Part shown: piece after piece, positions 16,298-24,909 of the stretch | Position numbering within the stretch: the stretch's first letter is position 1 | How the letters are laid out: each line of letters starts with the position of its first letter | Source of the DNA: Streptomyces xiaopingdaonensis | GTDB taxonomy: Bacteria > Actinomycetota > Actinomycetes > Streptomycetales > Streptomycetaceae | Direction of reading: 5' to 3' | Assembly (NCBI RefSeq): GCF_000262345.1 | Contig: NZ_AJTQ01000168.1 | Location: 1-64,000 of the forward strand | DNA length: 64,000 bases | The notes under the pieces: generated by a model | Told to the model about the DNA's origin: nothing | Databases searched by the model: none | What the model saw: only the letters and a program-made list of their open reading frames with translations | Made by a program: the position numbers and the translations under genes

Positions 16298-17782
16298 CTA
16301 CACCACGAGGCTCACCAGCGCGGCCACCGCGAACCCCGCGACGGAGAGCACGGTCTCCAGCACGGTCCACGACTTCAGCGTGTCCCGCTCGGAGATGCCG
16401 AAGTACTTGGCGACCATCCAGAACCCGCCGTCGTTGACGTGCGAGGCGAAGATGGACCCGGCGGAGATCGCCATGACGACGAGCGCCACGTGCGCCTGCG
16501 AGAAGTCCCCCGCGTCCAGCAGCGGCGCGACGATGCCCGCCGTGGCGACGATCGCGACCGTCGCCGAGCCCTGTGCGACCCGCAGCACGACGGAGATCAG
16601 CCAGGCGAGGAGGATCACGGGGAGCCCCGCGTCGCTGAAGACGTCGGCGAGCGCCTGCGCGACCCCCGACCCCTGGAGCACGGCACCGAAGATGCCGCCC
16701 GCGCCCACGACGAGGAGGATGTTGCCCACCGGCTTCAACGAGGCCGTGGAGACGGTCTCCAGGGACTTGCGGCTCCACCCGCGGCGGATGCCGAGGAGGT
16801 AGTAGGCGAGGAAGAGCGCCACGGTCAGCGCGACGAACGGGTGCCCGACGAACTCGACGACCGACCGCGGCGTCGAGGGATCGAGCGCGATCGAGGAGAA
16901 CGTCGCGGCGAGGATGAGGATCAGCGGGGTGCCGATGATCGCGAGCACCGTGGAGACGGCCACCGGGTGCTCCGCCGCGTCGCCGGCCGAACCCCCCTTC
17001 CGCGCGGGCCCGTTGGCCGCCTTGTCGGCGGCGACGGCCCGCTTCGACTCCTCGGCCGCCTCCACCATCTCCTGCGGCACCTCGACGAAGACGCGCTTCC
17101 CGATCCACGCCGAGTACACCCACGCGGCGAGCACGGCGGGGATGCCGCAGACGACGCCCATGAGGATGATCCATCCCAGATCGACGTCGAGCAGCCCGGC
17201 CGCGGCGACGGGGCCCGGGTGCGGCGGCAGGAAGGCGTGGGTCATGGAGAGGCCGGCGAGCATCGGCAGCGCGTACACGAGCACGGACTTGCCGCTCCGC
17301 TTCGCCGCGGCGTAGACGATCGGCGCGAGGACGAAGATGCCGACGTCGAAGAAGACGGGGATGCCGAAGATGAGGCCCGTCAGCCCCATCGCGAGCGGCG
17401 CCCTGCGCTCCCCGAAGAGCCCGAGGAGCCGCGAGGAGAGCGCCTCCGCGCCGCCGCTCACCTCCAGGATGGCGCCGAGCATCGTGCCGAGCCCGATGAT
17501 GATGGCGACGTGGCCGAGGATGCCGCCCATCCCGTCCTCGATGAGCGAGGACACGTCGGACTGCTGGACGGTGCCGAAGAGTTCGGTGACCGAGAGCCCG
17601 GCTGCGAGGCCGACGGCTATGGAGACGGCGAGCAGCGCGACGAACGGCTGCAACCGCACCTTGATGATGAGGACGAGGAGGAGGGCGATACCGAGAGCCG
17701 CCACGGTGAGCAGCCCTGCGGTGCCGGGTATCAGTGCGAGCAGCCCGCCGGTGTGCGGCGGGGCCTTCTCTGCGAGCAGCAT
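16298..17782 (-). CDS. GntP-family permease (possible D-amino acid/DsdX-like importer)
   Basis: 494 aa with 12-14 hydrophobic helices, normal for the GntP family. Characteristic stretches are AFLPPHPGPVAAAGLL, GIPVFFDVGIFVLAPIVY and FASHVNDGGFWMVAKYFG. GntP members import gluconate-like acids, but DsdX in E. coli is a GntP member that imports D-serine. Here the surrounding genes (RidA, D-amino-acid dehydratase, D-aminoacylase) favour a D-amino acid or N-acyl-D-amino acid substrate. The PfkB kinase nearby keeps a sugar acid possible. It is the last gene of the minus-strand operon, about 260 bases after ridA. Confidence 0.88.
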   Translation of the reverse strand: MLLAEKAPPHTGGLLALIPGTAGLLTVAALGIALLLVLIIKVRLQPFVALLAVSIAVGLAAGLSVTELFGTVQQSDVSSLIEDGMGGILGHVAIIIGLGTMLGAILEVSGGAEALSSRLLGLFGERRAPLAMGLTGLIFGIPVFFDVGIFVLAPIVYAAAKRSGKSVLVYALPMLAGLSMTHAFLPPHPGPVAAAGLLDVDLGWIILMGVVCGIPAVLAAWVYSAWIGKRVFVEVPQEMVEAAEESKRAVAADKAANGPARKGGSAGDAAEHPVAVSTVLAIIGTPLILILAATFSSIALDPSTPRSVVEFVGHPFVALTVALFLAYYLLGIRRGWSRKSLETVSTASLKPVGNILLVVGAGGIFGAVLQGSGVAQALADVFSDAGLPVILLAWLISVVLRVAQGSATVAIVATAGIVAPLLDAGDFSQAHVALVVMAISAGSIFASHVNDGGFWMVAKYFGISERDTLKSWTVLETVLSVAGFAVAALVSLVV

Positions 17783-18046
17783 GCGGTGACCTCGTGACTT
17801 GCGTGCAGCGCCGGGCGGTTGGAGAGCGGCGCGGGAGGAATGGGGGCAGCCAGGGGTGGTGCGGGGAGCGCGGGCGCGTCCGTCGGCCGGGATGGCGGCG
17901 GGGTACGCGCGGCGCGTGCGGGGAGGTGCGCAGGGACGGCACTCGCGGAGGGTGTGCGCGCTCGGGGCGCCGTCCGCCCCGGGGATGCGGGGAGTCGGGA
18001 GCCGCGCCGCCCCGCCGGTCGGGGCGGCGCGGCGCGACGGGCGTGG

Positions 18047-18463
18047 TCAGCCGAGGACGGCGAGGACGTCGACCTCGACGAGGAGCCCTGCGGGCAGGCC
18101 GACGTACACGGTGGTGCGGGCCGCCGGGGCCTGCTCGAGGTCTGCGAAGTACTCGTTGTAGACCTCGTTGAGCTCGGGGAAGTGCGCGGTGTCCGTGAGG
18201 TAGACGCGGATCATCACCGCGTCCTCCCAACTGGCGCCGCCCTCGCGGAGGATGGCCTCCGCGTTGGCGAACGCCTGGAGGGTCTGCTCGCGCAGCCCGG
18301 GCCCGACCGGCTCGGGCCCCTTCCCCTCGACGGCGGGGCCGAAGCCGACCTGCCCCGCGACCTGGAGGATGTTCCCCTTCTTCACGCCGTGCGAGAACTT
18401 CGCGGGCGGCGTCGTGTGCGTCGGCGGGGTGAGCGCGGTCTTGGCGAGGTTGTTCTCAGTCAT
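18047..18463 (-). CDS. RidA-family enamine/imine deaminase
   Basis: 138 aa. The RidA core is visible: LQVAGQVGFGP, the NAEAILREGGASWEDAVMIRVYLTD segment, YNEYF and the C-terminal PARTTVYVGLPAGLLVEVDV with the substrate-binding Arg. RidA hydrolyses 2-aminoacrylate-type imines released by PLP-dependent serine/threonine dehydratases. Its position next to a D-serine-dehydratase-like gene fits detoxification of that intermediate. Its ATG overlaps the IclR stop by 8 bases (ATGACTGA, 18456-18463), so the two are co-translated. Confidence 0.9.
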   Translation of the reverse strand: MTENNLAKTALTPPTHTTPPAKFSHGVKKGNILQVAGQVGFGPAVEGKGPEPVGPGLREQTLQAFANAEAILREGGASWEDAVMIRVYLTDTAHFPELNEVYNEYFADLEQAPAARTTVYVGLPAGLLVEVDVLAVLG

Positions 18464-19247
18464 GGTGGGGCTCTCCTGAACGTCTCCGGGGCGGAGCGGT
18501 ACGGGTCGGTCTCCCGGCGTACTCGGCGCTGATCGCCTCGGCGGTGCGCCGTACGCGCGGAAGGAGGGTGAGGAGTTCGTCGCCGGAGACGACGACGTTC
18601 GGTGCCGAGACCGACATCGCCGCGACGGTGCGTCCGTCGGCGCCGCGGATGGGTGCCGCGACGCAGTTGATCGACTCCTCGTGGCCGCCGAGGTCGGTGG
18701 CCCAGCCCTGTTCGCGGACGCGGTCGAGCTCCGCGAGGAACTCGGCGGCGCTCCGGATCGAACGGGCCGTGTAGCGGGGGTAGTCGAGCCGGTCGGCGAG
18801 GGCGCGCCGCTCCGGCTCCGGCAGGTCGGCGAGGCAGAGCTTGGCGACCGCCGCGACGGTGAGCGCGACGGGCTTGCCGATCCTGGAGTACATCCGGACC
18901 GGGTAGCGGCTCTCCACCTTGTCGATGTAGACCACCTCGTCCTCCTCCTGCACGGCGAGGTGGACGGTGTGCCCGCAGGCGGCGTTGAGCTCCGCGAGGT
19001 GCGGGTGCGCGATCTCGCGCACGTCGAGGTTCTCGACGGCCTGTTGGGCGAGGGAGAAGAGCCGGGCACCGAGGCGGTAGCGCTGGTCCCGCTGGCGGTA
19101 GACCATGCCGTGCTCGTCGAGGGTGCGCAGCAGCCGCAGCGCGGTGGACTTGTGCACGTCCAGCCGGGAGGCGACCTGCTCCAGGTTGGCAGGCCCCTCG
19201 GCGAGGAGCGGCAGGATGCGCAGCGCGCGGTCGACGGTCTGGCTCAC
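18456..19247 (-). CDS. IclR-family transcriptional regulator
   Basis: 263 aa. The N-terminal winged helix (VDRALRILPLLAEGPANLEQVASRLDVHKSTALRLLRTLDEHGMV, residues 4-50) is followed by the IclR effector-binding domain (RLGARLFSLAQQA...GKPVALTVAAVAKLCLADLPE...GGHEESINCVAAPIRG). GTG at 19247 is used because the typical IclR start SQTVDRALRIL begins there. It lies between the kinase and ridA and probably controls both arms of the cluster. TTGC/GCAA inverted repeats in the divergent promoter at 20521-20545 are candidate operators. Confidence 0.92.
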   Translation of the reverse strand: MSQTVDRALRILPLLAEGPANLEQVASRLDVHKSTALRLLRTLDEHGMVYRQRDQRYRLGARLFSLAQQAVENLDVREIAHPHLAELNAACGHTVHLAVQEEDEVVYIDKVESRYPVRMYSRIGKPVALTVAAVAKLCLADLPEPERRALADRLDYPRYTARSIRSAAEFLAELDRVREQGWATDLGGHEESINCVAAPIRGADGRTVAAMSVSAPNVVVSGDELLTLLPRVRRTAEAISAEYAGRPTRTAPPRRRSGEPHHD

Positions 19248-19299
19248 CGGGCACCGCCCGGTTCGGCCCCGCTCGGGCTGCGGGTCGCGGACGGCGGTG

Positions 19300-20475
19300 T
19301 CATACGGCGTGGTCCTCCGATGCGGGTGCGGCGGCCCCGAGTCGGCCGTTCTCGGTCCATCCGGGGGCGAGCCGCAGCCTGCCCCACGCCTCCTCGTCGA
19401 GTGCCGCCAGCCGGTCGGCCGCGGCCGGCGCGGGCGGCTCCGCGAGGTCGCCCGGCGCCGTGAGCGCCGCGGCGGCGAGGAGGTGGCCGTGGCGCAGCCG
19501 CTGCGTGAGCGGCAGTCCGCGCAGGGTGCCCGAGAGGAAGCCGGCGGCGAAGGCGTCGCCCGCGCCGACGGGCGCGACGACATCGACGTCGAGTCCCGGC
19601 GCGCGCACGCGCAGCCCGTCGCCGGTGAACGCCGTCGCCGAGCGGTCCCCGCTCTTGACGACGAGCAGCGACGGCTCCGGCAGTGCCGCGCGCACCGCCT
19701 CGGGACCTCCGGTGACGCCCCAGGCGGCGGCCGCCTCGTCCTCGCCGACGAGGACGAGGTCGCAGCCGCGGGCGAGGTCGAGCAGCAGCTCGGGGGTGCC
19801 GGGCGCCGAACGCCAGAGCGAGGCGCGGTAGTTGACGTCGAAGGAGACGAGCGGCCGGGTCCTGCGCGGCGCGGTGAGCGCACGGACCAGCGCCAGGCAG
19901 TCGGCGGAGAGCGCCGGGGTGATGCCGGTGAGGTGGAGGACGCGTCCCGCGTCGGCGGCGGCGAGGTCGGTGGTCGCGGGGGACATCGCGGAGGCCGCCG
20001 AGCCGGCGCGGTAGTACGCCACTTCGCCGTCGCCCGGCGCCTGTTCGGCTCCGGTCGCCCGCTCCCCGTCGGTGCGGAAGTAGACGCCGGTGGGGCGCAC
20101 GGGGTCGCGGCGGACGGCCGAGGTGTCGACGCCGTGCGAGGCGACGGTGCGCACCAGGTGGTCACCGAAGCCGTCGGCGCCGACGCGGCTGATCCACCGG
20201 GTGCTGTGTCCCGAACCGGCGAGCGCGCAGGCGACGTTGGACTCGGCGCCGCCTATCGCCCGCGTGAACGACGGCACGTCGGCGAGGGGGCCCGGGCGGG
20301 ACGGCAGGAACGTCACCATCGACTCGCCGAGGCAGACGACGTCGCAGGCGACGTCCGGCAGCGCTTCGTCGGTGTGCGGGGGGCGGTTCGCGTCCGTCAC
20401 TGCCTGCGGCTCCTCGGGTACGGCGTCGGGCGCGGAGGGCGGTCGCCTTCCGCTCGTACGGTCTGCGGTCTCCAT
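19300..20475 (-). CDS. PfkB-family carbohydrate kinase (2-keto-3-deoxygluconate kinase-like)
   Basis: 391 aa. Ribokinase-fold motifs are present: the first signature GGAESNVACALAGSG at about residue 75, SRVGADGFGDHL, and the second signature VVAPVGAGDAFAAGFLSG with the catalytic Asp in GAGD. KDG kinases are the nearest recognisable group, but substrate specificity is not assured. The start is uncertain. ATG at 20475 gives an unusually long 25-residue leader; GTG at 20400 (VTDANRPP), with GAGGAG upstream, is a good alternative. It is first in the minus-strand operon, divergent from the D-amino-acid dehydratase. A sugar kinase in an otherwise D-amino-acid cluster is the odd member. Confidence 0.88.
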   Translation of the reverse strand: METADRTSGRRPPSAPDAVPEEPQAVTDANRPPHTDEALPDVACDVVCLGESMVTFLPSRPGPLADVPSFTRAIGGAESNVACALAGSGHSTRWISRVGADGFGDHLVRTVASHGVDTSAVRRDPVRPTGVYFRTDGERATGAEQAPGDGEVAYYRAGSAASAMSPATTDLAAADAGRVLHLTGITPALSADCLALVRALTAPRRTRPLVSFDVNYRASLWRSAPGTPELLLDLARGCDLVLVGEDEAAAAWGVTGGPEAVRAALPEPSLLVVKSGDRSATAFTGDGLRVRAPGLDVDVVAPVGAGDAFAAGFLSGTLRGLPLTQRLRHGHLLAAAALTAPGDLAEPPAPAAADRLAALDEEAWGRLRLAPGWTENGRLGAAAPASEDHAV

Positions 20476-20504
20476 TGACCTGCTGTTCGCCGGGATGCTA
20501 GACA

Positions 20505-20545
20505 GCAACAAGCGATATACGCAATGCATGTTGCACACATCGCAA
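20505..20545. promoter_or_regulatory. Candidate IclR operator region in the divergent promoter
   Basis: GCAA-TGCATG-TTGC (20521-20534) and the overlapping TTGC-ACACATC-GCAA (20531-20545) are inverted repeats sharing one half-site. A further AGCAA lies near 20504. They sit between the divergent kinase and dehydratase genes, beside a short AT-richer stretch (GCGATATAC), as expected for the local IclR regulator. Confidence 0.55.
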
Positions 20546-20697
20546 CAGCGCCCTGGGGTGCTCGGCCGCCCGGCCACCGGCCCGCCGTCCGTCAACGCCC
20601 CGGCCGTCGGGCGCCGTTGCACACCGCGGTACGGCACCCGCCGCGTCGCCCGCACCGTCCGTCCGTGCCCCCAGGCACCACCGCCACCGGAGTCCGC

Positions 20698-22014
20698 ATG
20701 GCCGCCGCCCCCGTCCCCGCCCAGACCCGCCTCGCCGAGGAGCGCGTCGACCACCGCTTCAAGGGGCTGCCACCGGACGCCGAGGGGCTCACCGTCGGCG
20801 AACTCACCGCGCAGCACCGCAACCTCTTCACCGGCGGCTTCACCACGCCCGTCCTCGCCCTCGACGAGGAGCGGCTCGACCACAACCTCGCCCAGCTGGG
20901 GACGTACACGGCCCGCCACGGCCTCGCCTTCGCGCCGCACGGCAAGACGTCGATGGCGCCCGCGCTCTTCCGCCGCCAACTCGCCCTCGGCGCCTGGGGC
21001 ATCACCCTCGCCGTGCCCCACCAGGTGCGCGTGGCCCGCGCGTTCGGCATGGAGCGGATCTTCCTCGCCAACGAGCTCGTCGACGCCGCCGCGCTCCGCG
21101 CCCTCTCCGCCGACCTCGACGCCGACCCGTCGTTCCGGTTCGTCTGCTACGTCGACTCCCCGGCAGGCGTCGCGCTCATGGACGAGGCGCTGCGGGAGGC
21201 GGAGGCTCGGCGTCCGCTCGACGTCGTCGTCGAACTCGCCGCGGGCGAAGGCGCGCGGACCGGCGCGCGGACCGAGGAGGAGTGCGCCCGGATCGCGGAA
21301 GCGGTCGCGCGCACCTCGACGCTACGGCTCGTCGGCGTCGCCGGATACGAGGGCGAGGTCCCGGGCGCCACCGCCGGCACCCCGGCCGAGGGCCACGAGA
21401 AGGTGACCGCGTGGCTGCGCCGACTCACCGCGCTCCTCGCCGAGTTCGACGCCTCCGGCCGGTTCGACGGGCTCGACTCCGGGACCGAGGTGGTGCTCAG
21501 CGCGGGCGGCAGCGCCTGGTTCGACGCCGTCGCCGAGGTCTTCGAGGAGCTGCCCCCGCTGTCGCACCCCGTCCTCAAGCTCCTCCGCTCGGGCGCCTAC
21601 GTCTCGCACGACGAGGGCCACTACCGCGAACTCACCCCGTTCAATCGCGTCCCCGACGAGGGCGCCCTCCGGCCCGCCCTGCGCCTGTGGGCCCAGGTCG
21701 TCTCCCGGCCCTCCCCCGACCAGGCGTTCCTCAACGCCGGCAAGCGCGACGCCGCCTACGACATCCACCTCCCCCAGCCCCGCGAGATCCGCCCGGCCGA
21801 CGGCGGCCCCGTACGCGCCGCCACCGGGGTCTCCGTCACCGCACTCTCCGACCAGCACGCCTGGGTGCGCACCGAACCGGACGCCCCGCTCGCCGTCGGC
21901 GACTGGGTCGCGCTCGGCATGTCCCACCCCTGCACCATGTTCGACAAGTGGCAGCTCATCCCGATGACGGCACCCGACGGAACGGTCGTCGAGTACGTCC
22001 GCACCTTCTTCTGA
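20698..22014 (+). CDS. DSD1-type PLP-dependent D-amino acid dehydratase/deaminase
   Basis: 438 aa. The alanine-racemase-like barrel carries the PLP lysine in FAPHGKTSMAPAL (about residue 83). The C-terminal D-serine-dehydratase-like domain carries the zinc-ligand His-x-Cys as GMSHPCTMFDKW. Relatives include eukaryotic-type D-serine dehydratase, D-threo-3-hydroxyaspartate dehydratase and low-specificity D-threonine aldolase. The likely reaction is D-serine or a related amino acid to a keto acid plus ammonia through an enamine, which RidA would clear. ATG at 20698 has GGAG five bases upstream. It is followed 43 bases later by the deacylase gene. Confidence 0.88.
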   Translation: MAAAPVPAQTRLAEERVDHRFKGLPPDAEGLTVGELTAQHRNLFTGGFTTPVLALDEERLDHNLAQLGTYTARHGLAFAPHGKTSMAPALFRRQLALGAWGITLAVPHQVRVARAFGMERIFLANELVDAAALRALSADLDADPSFRFVCYVDSPAGVALMDEALREAEARRPLDVVVELAAGEGARTGARTEEECARIAEAVARTSTLRLVGVAGYEGEVPGATAGTPAEGHEKVTAWLRRLTALLAEFDASGRFDGLDSGTEVVLSAGGSAWFDAVAEVFEELPPLSHPVLKLLRSGAYVSHDEGHYRELTPFNRVPDEGALRPALRLWAQVVSRPSPDQAFLNAGKRDAAYDIHLPQPREIRPADGGPVRAATGVSVTALSDQHAWVRTEPDAPLAVGDWVALGMSHPCTMFDKWQLIPMTAPDGTVVEYVRTFF

Positions 22015-22057
22015 CCGGCCCCCAGCAACCCCAGCCACCGTCACAGGAAGGCACCGC

Positions 22058-23662
22058 ATGGACCTGGTGATCACCGACGTCGACGTCGCCGACGGCAGCG
22101 GAGGCCCCGCCTACCGCGCCGACGTCGCGCTCCGCGACGGACGCATAGCCGAGATCGCCCGCGAGGGCGAACGCCGCCCCACCGCACCGCAGTCGCTCGA
22201 CGGCGCGGGCCTCACCCTCGCCCCCGGCTTCATCGACATGCACGCCCACTCCGACCTCGCCGTCCTCCGCGACCCCGACCACTCGGCGAAGGTCGCGCAG
22301 GGCGTCACCCTGGAGGTGCTCGGCCAGGACGGCCTCTCCTACGCGCCCTCCGACGACCGCACCCTCGCCGAGGTCCGCCGCGCCATCGCCGGCTGGAACG
22401 GCAGCCCGCCCGGGGACGACTCCCTCGACTTCGACTGGCGCTCCGTCGGCGGCTACCTCGACCGCATCGACCGCCAGGGCGCCCCCGTCAACGCCGCGTA
22501 CCTGGTGCCGCAGGGCACCGTCCGGATGCTCGCCGTCGGCTGGGAGGACAGGCCCGCGACCGACGCCGAGCTGGCCCGGATGCGCCGGCTCGTCGCGGAG
22601 GGGATGCGGGAGGGCGCCGTCGGCATGTCCTCGGGGCTCACCTACACGCCCGGCATGTACGCCTCCGGCTCCGAACTCGCCGAGCTGTGCGCCACGGTCG
22701 CCGAGCACGGCGGCTACTACTGCCCCCACCACCGCTCCTACGGCGCCGGCGCGCTGGAGGCGTACGCGGAGATGGTCGACGTCAGCCGCCGCTCCGGCTG
22801 CCCGCTCCACCTCGCGCACGCCACCATGAACTTCGGCGTCAACCGGGGCCGCGCGGGCGAGCTCCTCACGCTCCTCGACGAGGCGATCGAGGCGGGCACC
22901 GACATCACCCTCGACACGTACCCGTACACCCCCGGCTGCACCACTCTCGTGGCGATGCTGCCGAGTTGGGCGCACGAGGGCGGCCCGGACGCCGTCCTCG
23001 CCCGCCTCGCCGATCCGGAGCAGCGTGCACGCATCCGGCAGGTCATGGAGGTCGAGGGGTCCGACGGCTGCCACGGCGTCCCCATCGAGTGGGACGCGAT
23101 CGAGATCTCGGGCACCTCGGAACCGGCGCTCTCGGCGTACGTCGGGAAGACGGTGGCGGCCTCCGCGGCCGAGCGCGGCGAGGAGCCCTTCACCACGGCC
23201 CAACGGCTGCTCGTCGAGGACGGGTTGGGGACGACGATCCTCCAGCACGTCGGCCACGAGGGGAACGTCCGCGCCATCATGCGCCACCCGGTCCACACCG
23301 GCGGCAGCGACGGCATCCTCCAGGGCGCCAAGCCGCACCCGCGCGCCTACGGCACCTTCCCCCACTACCTCGGCCACTACGTGCGCGAGGAGGGCGTGCT
23401 GGGGTTGGAGGAGTGCGTGGCGCACCTGACGTCGCGCCCCGCCGCGCGCCTGCGCCTCCCCGACCGCGGCCTCGTCCGTGAGGGCTACCGCGCCGACCTC
23501 GTCCTCTTCGACGCCGCCACGGTCGCCGCCGGCTCCACCTTCGAGGAGCCGCGGGCACTGCCGAGCGGCCTGCCGCACGTCCTCGTCGACGGCCGCTTCA
23601 CCGTCCGCGACGGTCGGCGCACCGACGCGCTGCCGGGCCGCTCGGTCCGCCGCGCCGCCTGA
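22058..23662 (+). CDS. N-acyl-D-amino-acid deacylase (D-aminoacylase)
   Basis: 534 aa amidohydrolase of the D-aminoacylase group. The metal-binding start is GFIDMHAHSDLAVL (about residues 65-78). Later ligands lie in HLAHATMNFG, LQHVGHEGNVRAIM and the catalytic Asp in HTGGSDGILQG. The C terminus GLVREGYRADLVLFD is typical of amidohydrolases. It removes the acyl group from N-acyl-D-amino acids, giving the free D-amino acid for the enzyme encoded immediately upstream. ATG at 22058 has AGGAAGG about seven bases before it. A very strong terminator follows. Confidence 0.9.
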   Translation: MDLVITDVDVADGSGGPAYRADVALRDGRIAEIAREGERRPTAPQSLDGAGLTLAPGFIDMHAHSDLAVLRDPDHSAKVAQGVTLEVLGQDGLSYAPSDDRTLAEVRRAIAGWNGSPPGDDSLDFDWRSVGGYLDRIDRQGAPVNAAYLVPQGTVRMLAVGWEDRPATDAELARMRRLVAEGMREGAVGMSSGLTYTPGMYASGSELAELCATVAEHGGYYCPHHRSYGAGALEAYAEMVDVSRRSGCPLHLAHATMNFGVNRGRAGELLTLLDEAIEAGTDITLDTYPYTPGCTTLVAMLPSWAHEGGPDAVLARLADPEQRARIRQVMEVEGSDGCHGVPIEWDAIEISGTSEPALSAYVGKTVAASAAERGEEPFTTAQRLLVEDGLGTTILQHVGHEGNVRAIMRHPVHTGGSDGILQGAKPHPRAYGTFPHYLGHYVREEGVLGLEECVAHLTSRPAARLRLPDRGLVREGYRADLVLFDAATVAAGSTFEEPRALPSGLPHVLVDGRFTVRDGRRTDALPGRSVRRAA

Positions 23663-23675
23663 CGGCACCGCCCGA

Positions 23676-23716
23676 CGGGCAGGGGGCGTACGGGAGTTCC
23701 GTACGCCCCCTGCCCG
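23676..23716. terminator. Strong bidirectional terminator
   Basis: A perfect 18-bp stem (23676-23693 with 23699-23716) and a GAGTT loop lie between the convergent deacylase (+) and hemolysin III (-) genes. Confidence 0.85.
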
Positions 23717-23721
23717 CGTTG

Positions 23722-24513
23722 TCAGGTGTGCTGGTAGGCGACGAGCGAGATGCCCACGTAGTGCACGGCGAACGCGGCGAGCGTGAACGAGTGGAAGACC
23801 TCGTGGAACCCGAACCAACGGGGCGAGGGGTTCGGCCGCTTGATCCCGTAGACCACACCGCCCGCGCTGTAGAGCAGCCCGCCGACGACGACGCAGACGA
23901 GCACCGCGATGCCGCCCGTCCGGAGGAAGTCGGGGAGGAAGAAGACGGCGGCCCACCCCATGGCGATGTAGCACGGCGTGTAGAGCCAGCGGGGCGCACC
24001 GACCCAGAGGACCCGGAAGGCGATGCCGACGGCCGCGGCCACCCAGATCCCCCACAGCAGCAGGTCGCGGCGGCCGTCGGGAAGGAGAAGTATCGTCAGC
24101 GGCGTGTAGGTGCCGGCGATGATGAGGAAGATGTTGGCGTGGTCCAACCGCCGTAGCACGCCGTCGACCCGGCGGGACCAGTTGCCGCGGTGGTAGAGCG
24201 CGCTGACACCGAAGAGCAGGCACGCGGTGAGCGTGTAGACCGCGCAGGCGACCCGTCCGCGCGTACTGCCGGCGAGCGCCGTGAGGAAGACGCCGGAGAT
24301 GAGCACGGCGGGGAACATACCGGCGTGGAGCCAGCCGCGGAGCCGGGGCTTCAGCGCCTCGGCGGCCTGCCCGGCCGAGGCGCTCAGCCGCGCCGCCGGC
24401 TTGGCGAGCGAGACGCGCTGGGCGGGCGGGGCCGGTTCTGCGGGCGTGTCCTGTACGGGAGTTGAGGACGCAGACGTCTGCTCCGTACGCGGCGGGAGCG
24501 GGGCGGCAGTCAT
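23722..24513 (-). CDS. Hemolysin III/PAQR-family membrane protein
   Basis: 263 aa with seven predicted TM helices after a 60-residue Pro/Ala-rich cytoplasmic N terminus. Family motifs are SALYHRGNWS, RRLDHANIFLIIAGTYTPL and a final HEVFHSFTLAAFAVHYVG. The conserved His residues in YHR, HEVFH and HY form the presumed metal site of the PAQR/CREST fold. Despite the family name, haemolytic activity is not implied; a membrane hydrolase or lipid-homeostasis role is likelier. ATG at 24513 is the natural start. Confidence 0.88.
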   Translation of the reverse strand: MTAAPLPPRTEQTSASSTPVQDTPAEPAPPAQRVSLAKPAARLSASAGQAAEALKPRLRGWLHAGMFPAVLISGVFLTALAGSTRGRVACAVYTLTACLLFGVSALYHRGNWSRRVDGVLRRLDHANIFLIIAGTYTPLTILLLPDGRRDLLLWGIWVAAAVGIAFRVLWVGAPRWLYTPCYIAMGWAAVFFLPDFLRTGGIAVLVCVVVGGLLYSAGGVVYGIKRPNPSPRWFGFHEVFHSFTLAAFAVHYVGISLVAYQHT

Positions 24514-24909
24514 GGCGACATCGTAACTACGGAACCGTAGGTAACCCTCGCCGGACCGGTGTGAGCGCCATTGCACCGCACAGAGGGAACTCGTCGACCA
24601 TGCCCGGGTAAAAGACACTGCACACATGAGCATGGATCTCATCAAGTGGCCTCGGACACATCCCCGCCGTCTGGACAGAACCCCCCTTCGCCTCGCATGA
24701 TCAGATGAGCACAAGCGGCACCGGATGAGCATCGCCTGGTTCCGACGGTCGGGAGCAACGAACGACACCGGGACACAGGAGACGCCTGGGACGCCCAGAA
24801 CACCGCAGCGTCCGGGTCGCGGCCCCCAAGGGGCGCGCTGAGAGTCGGACAACGAAACGCGGACGCGCCTGCCGGCGTCCGCGGACACCCTCAAACGTCT
24901 GGAGCGATC
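24514..24909. other. Intergenic region upstream of pckG
   Basis: 396 bases between the divergent hemolysin III and pckG genes, so it carries both promoters. ATGAGCA occurs three times (24626-24632, 24705-24711, 24725-24731) on the plus strand and may be regulatory. No gene is supported. Confidence 0.5.
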
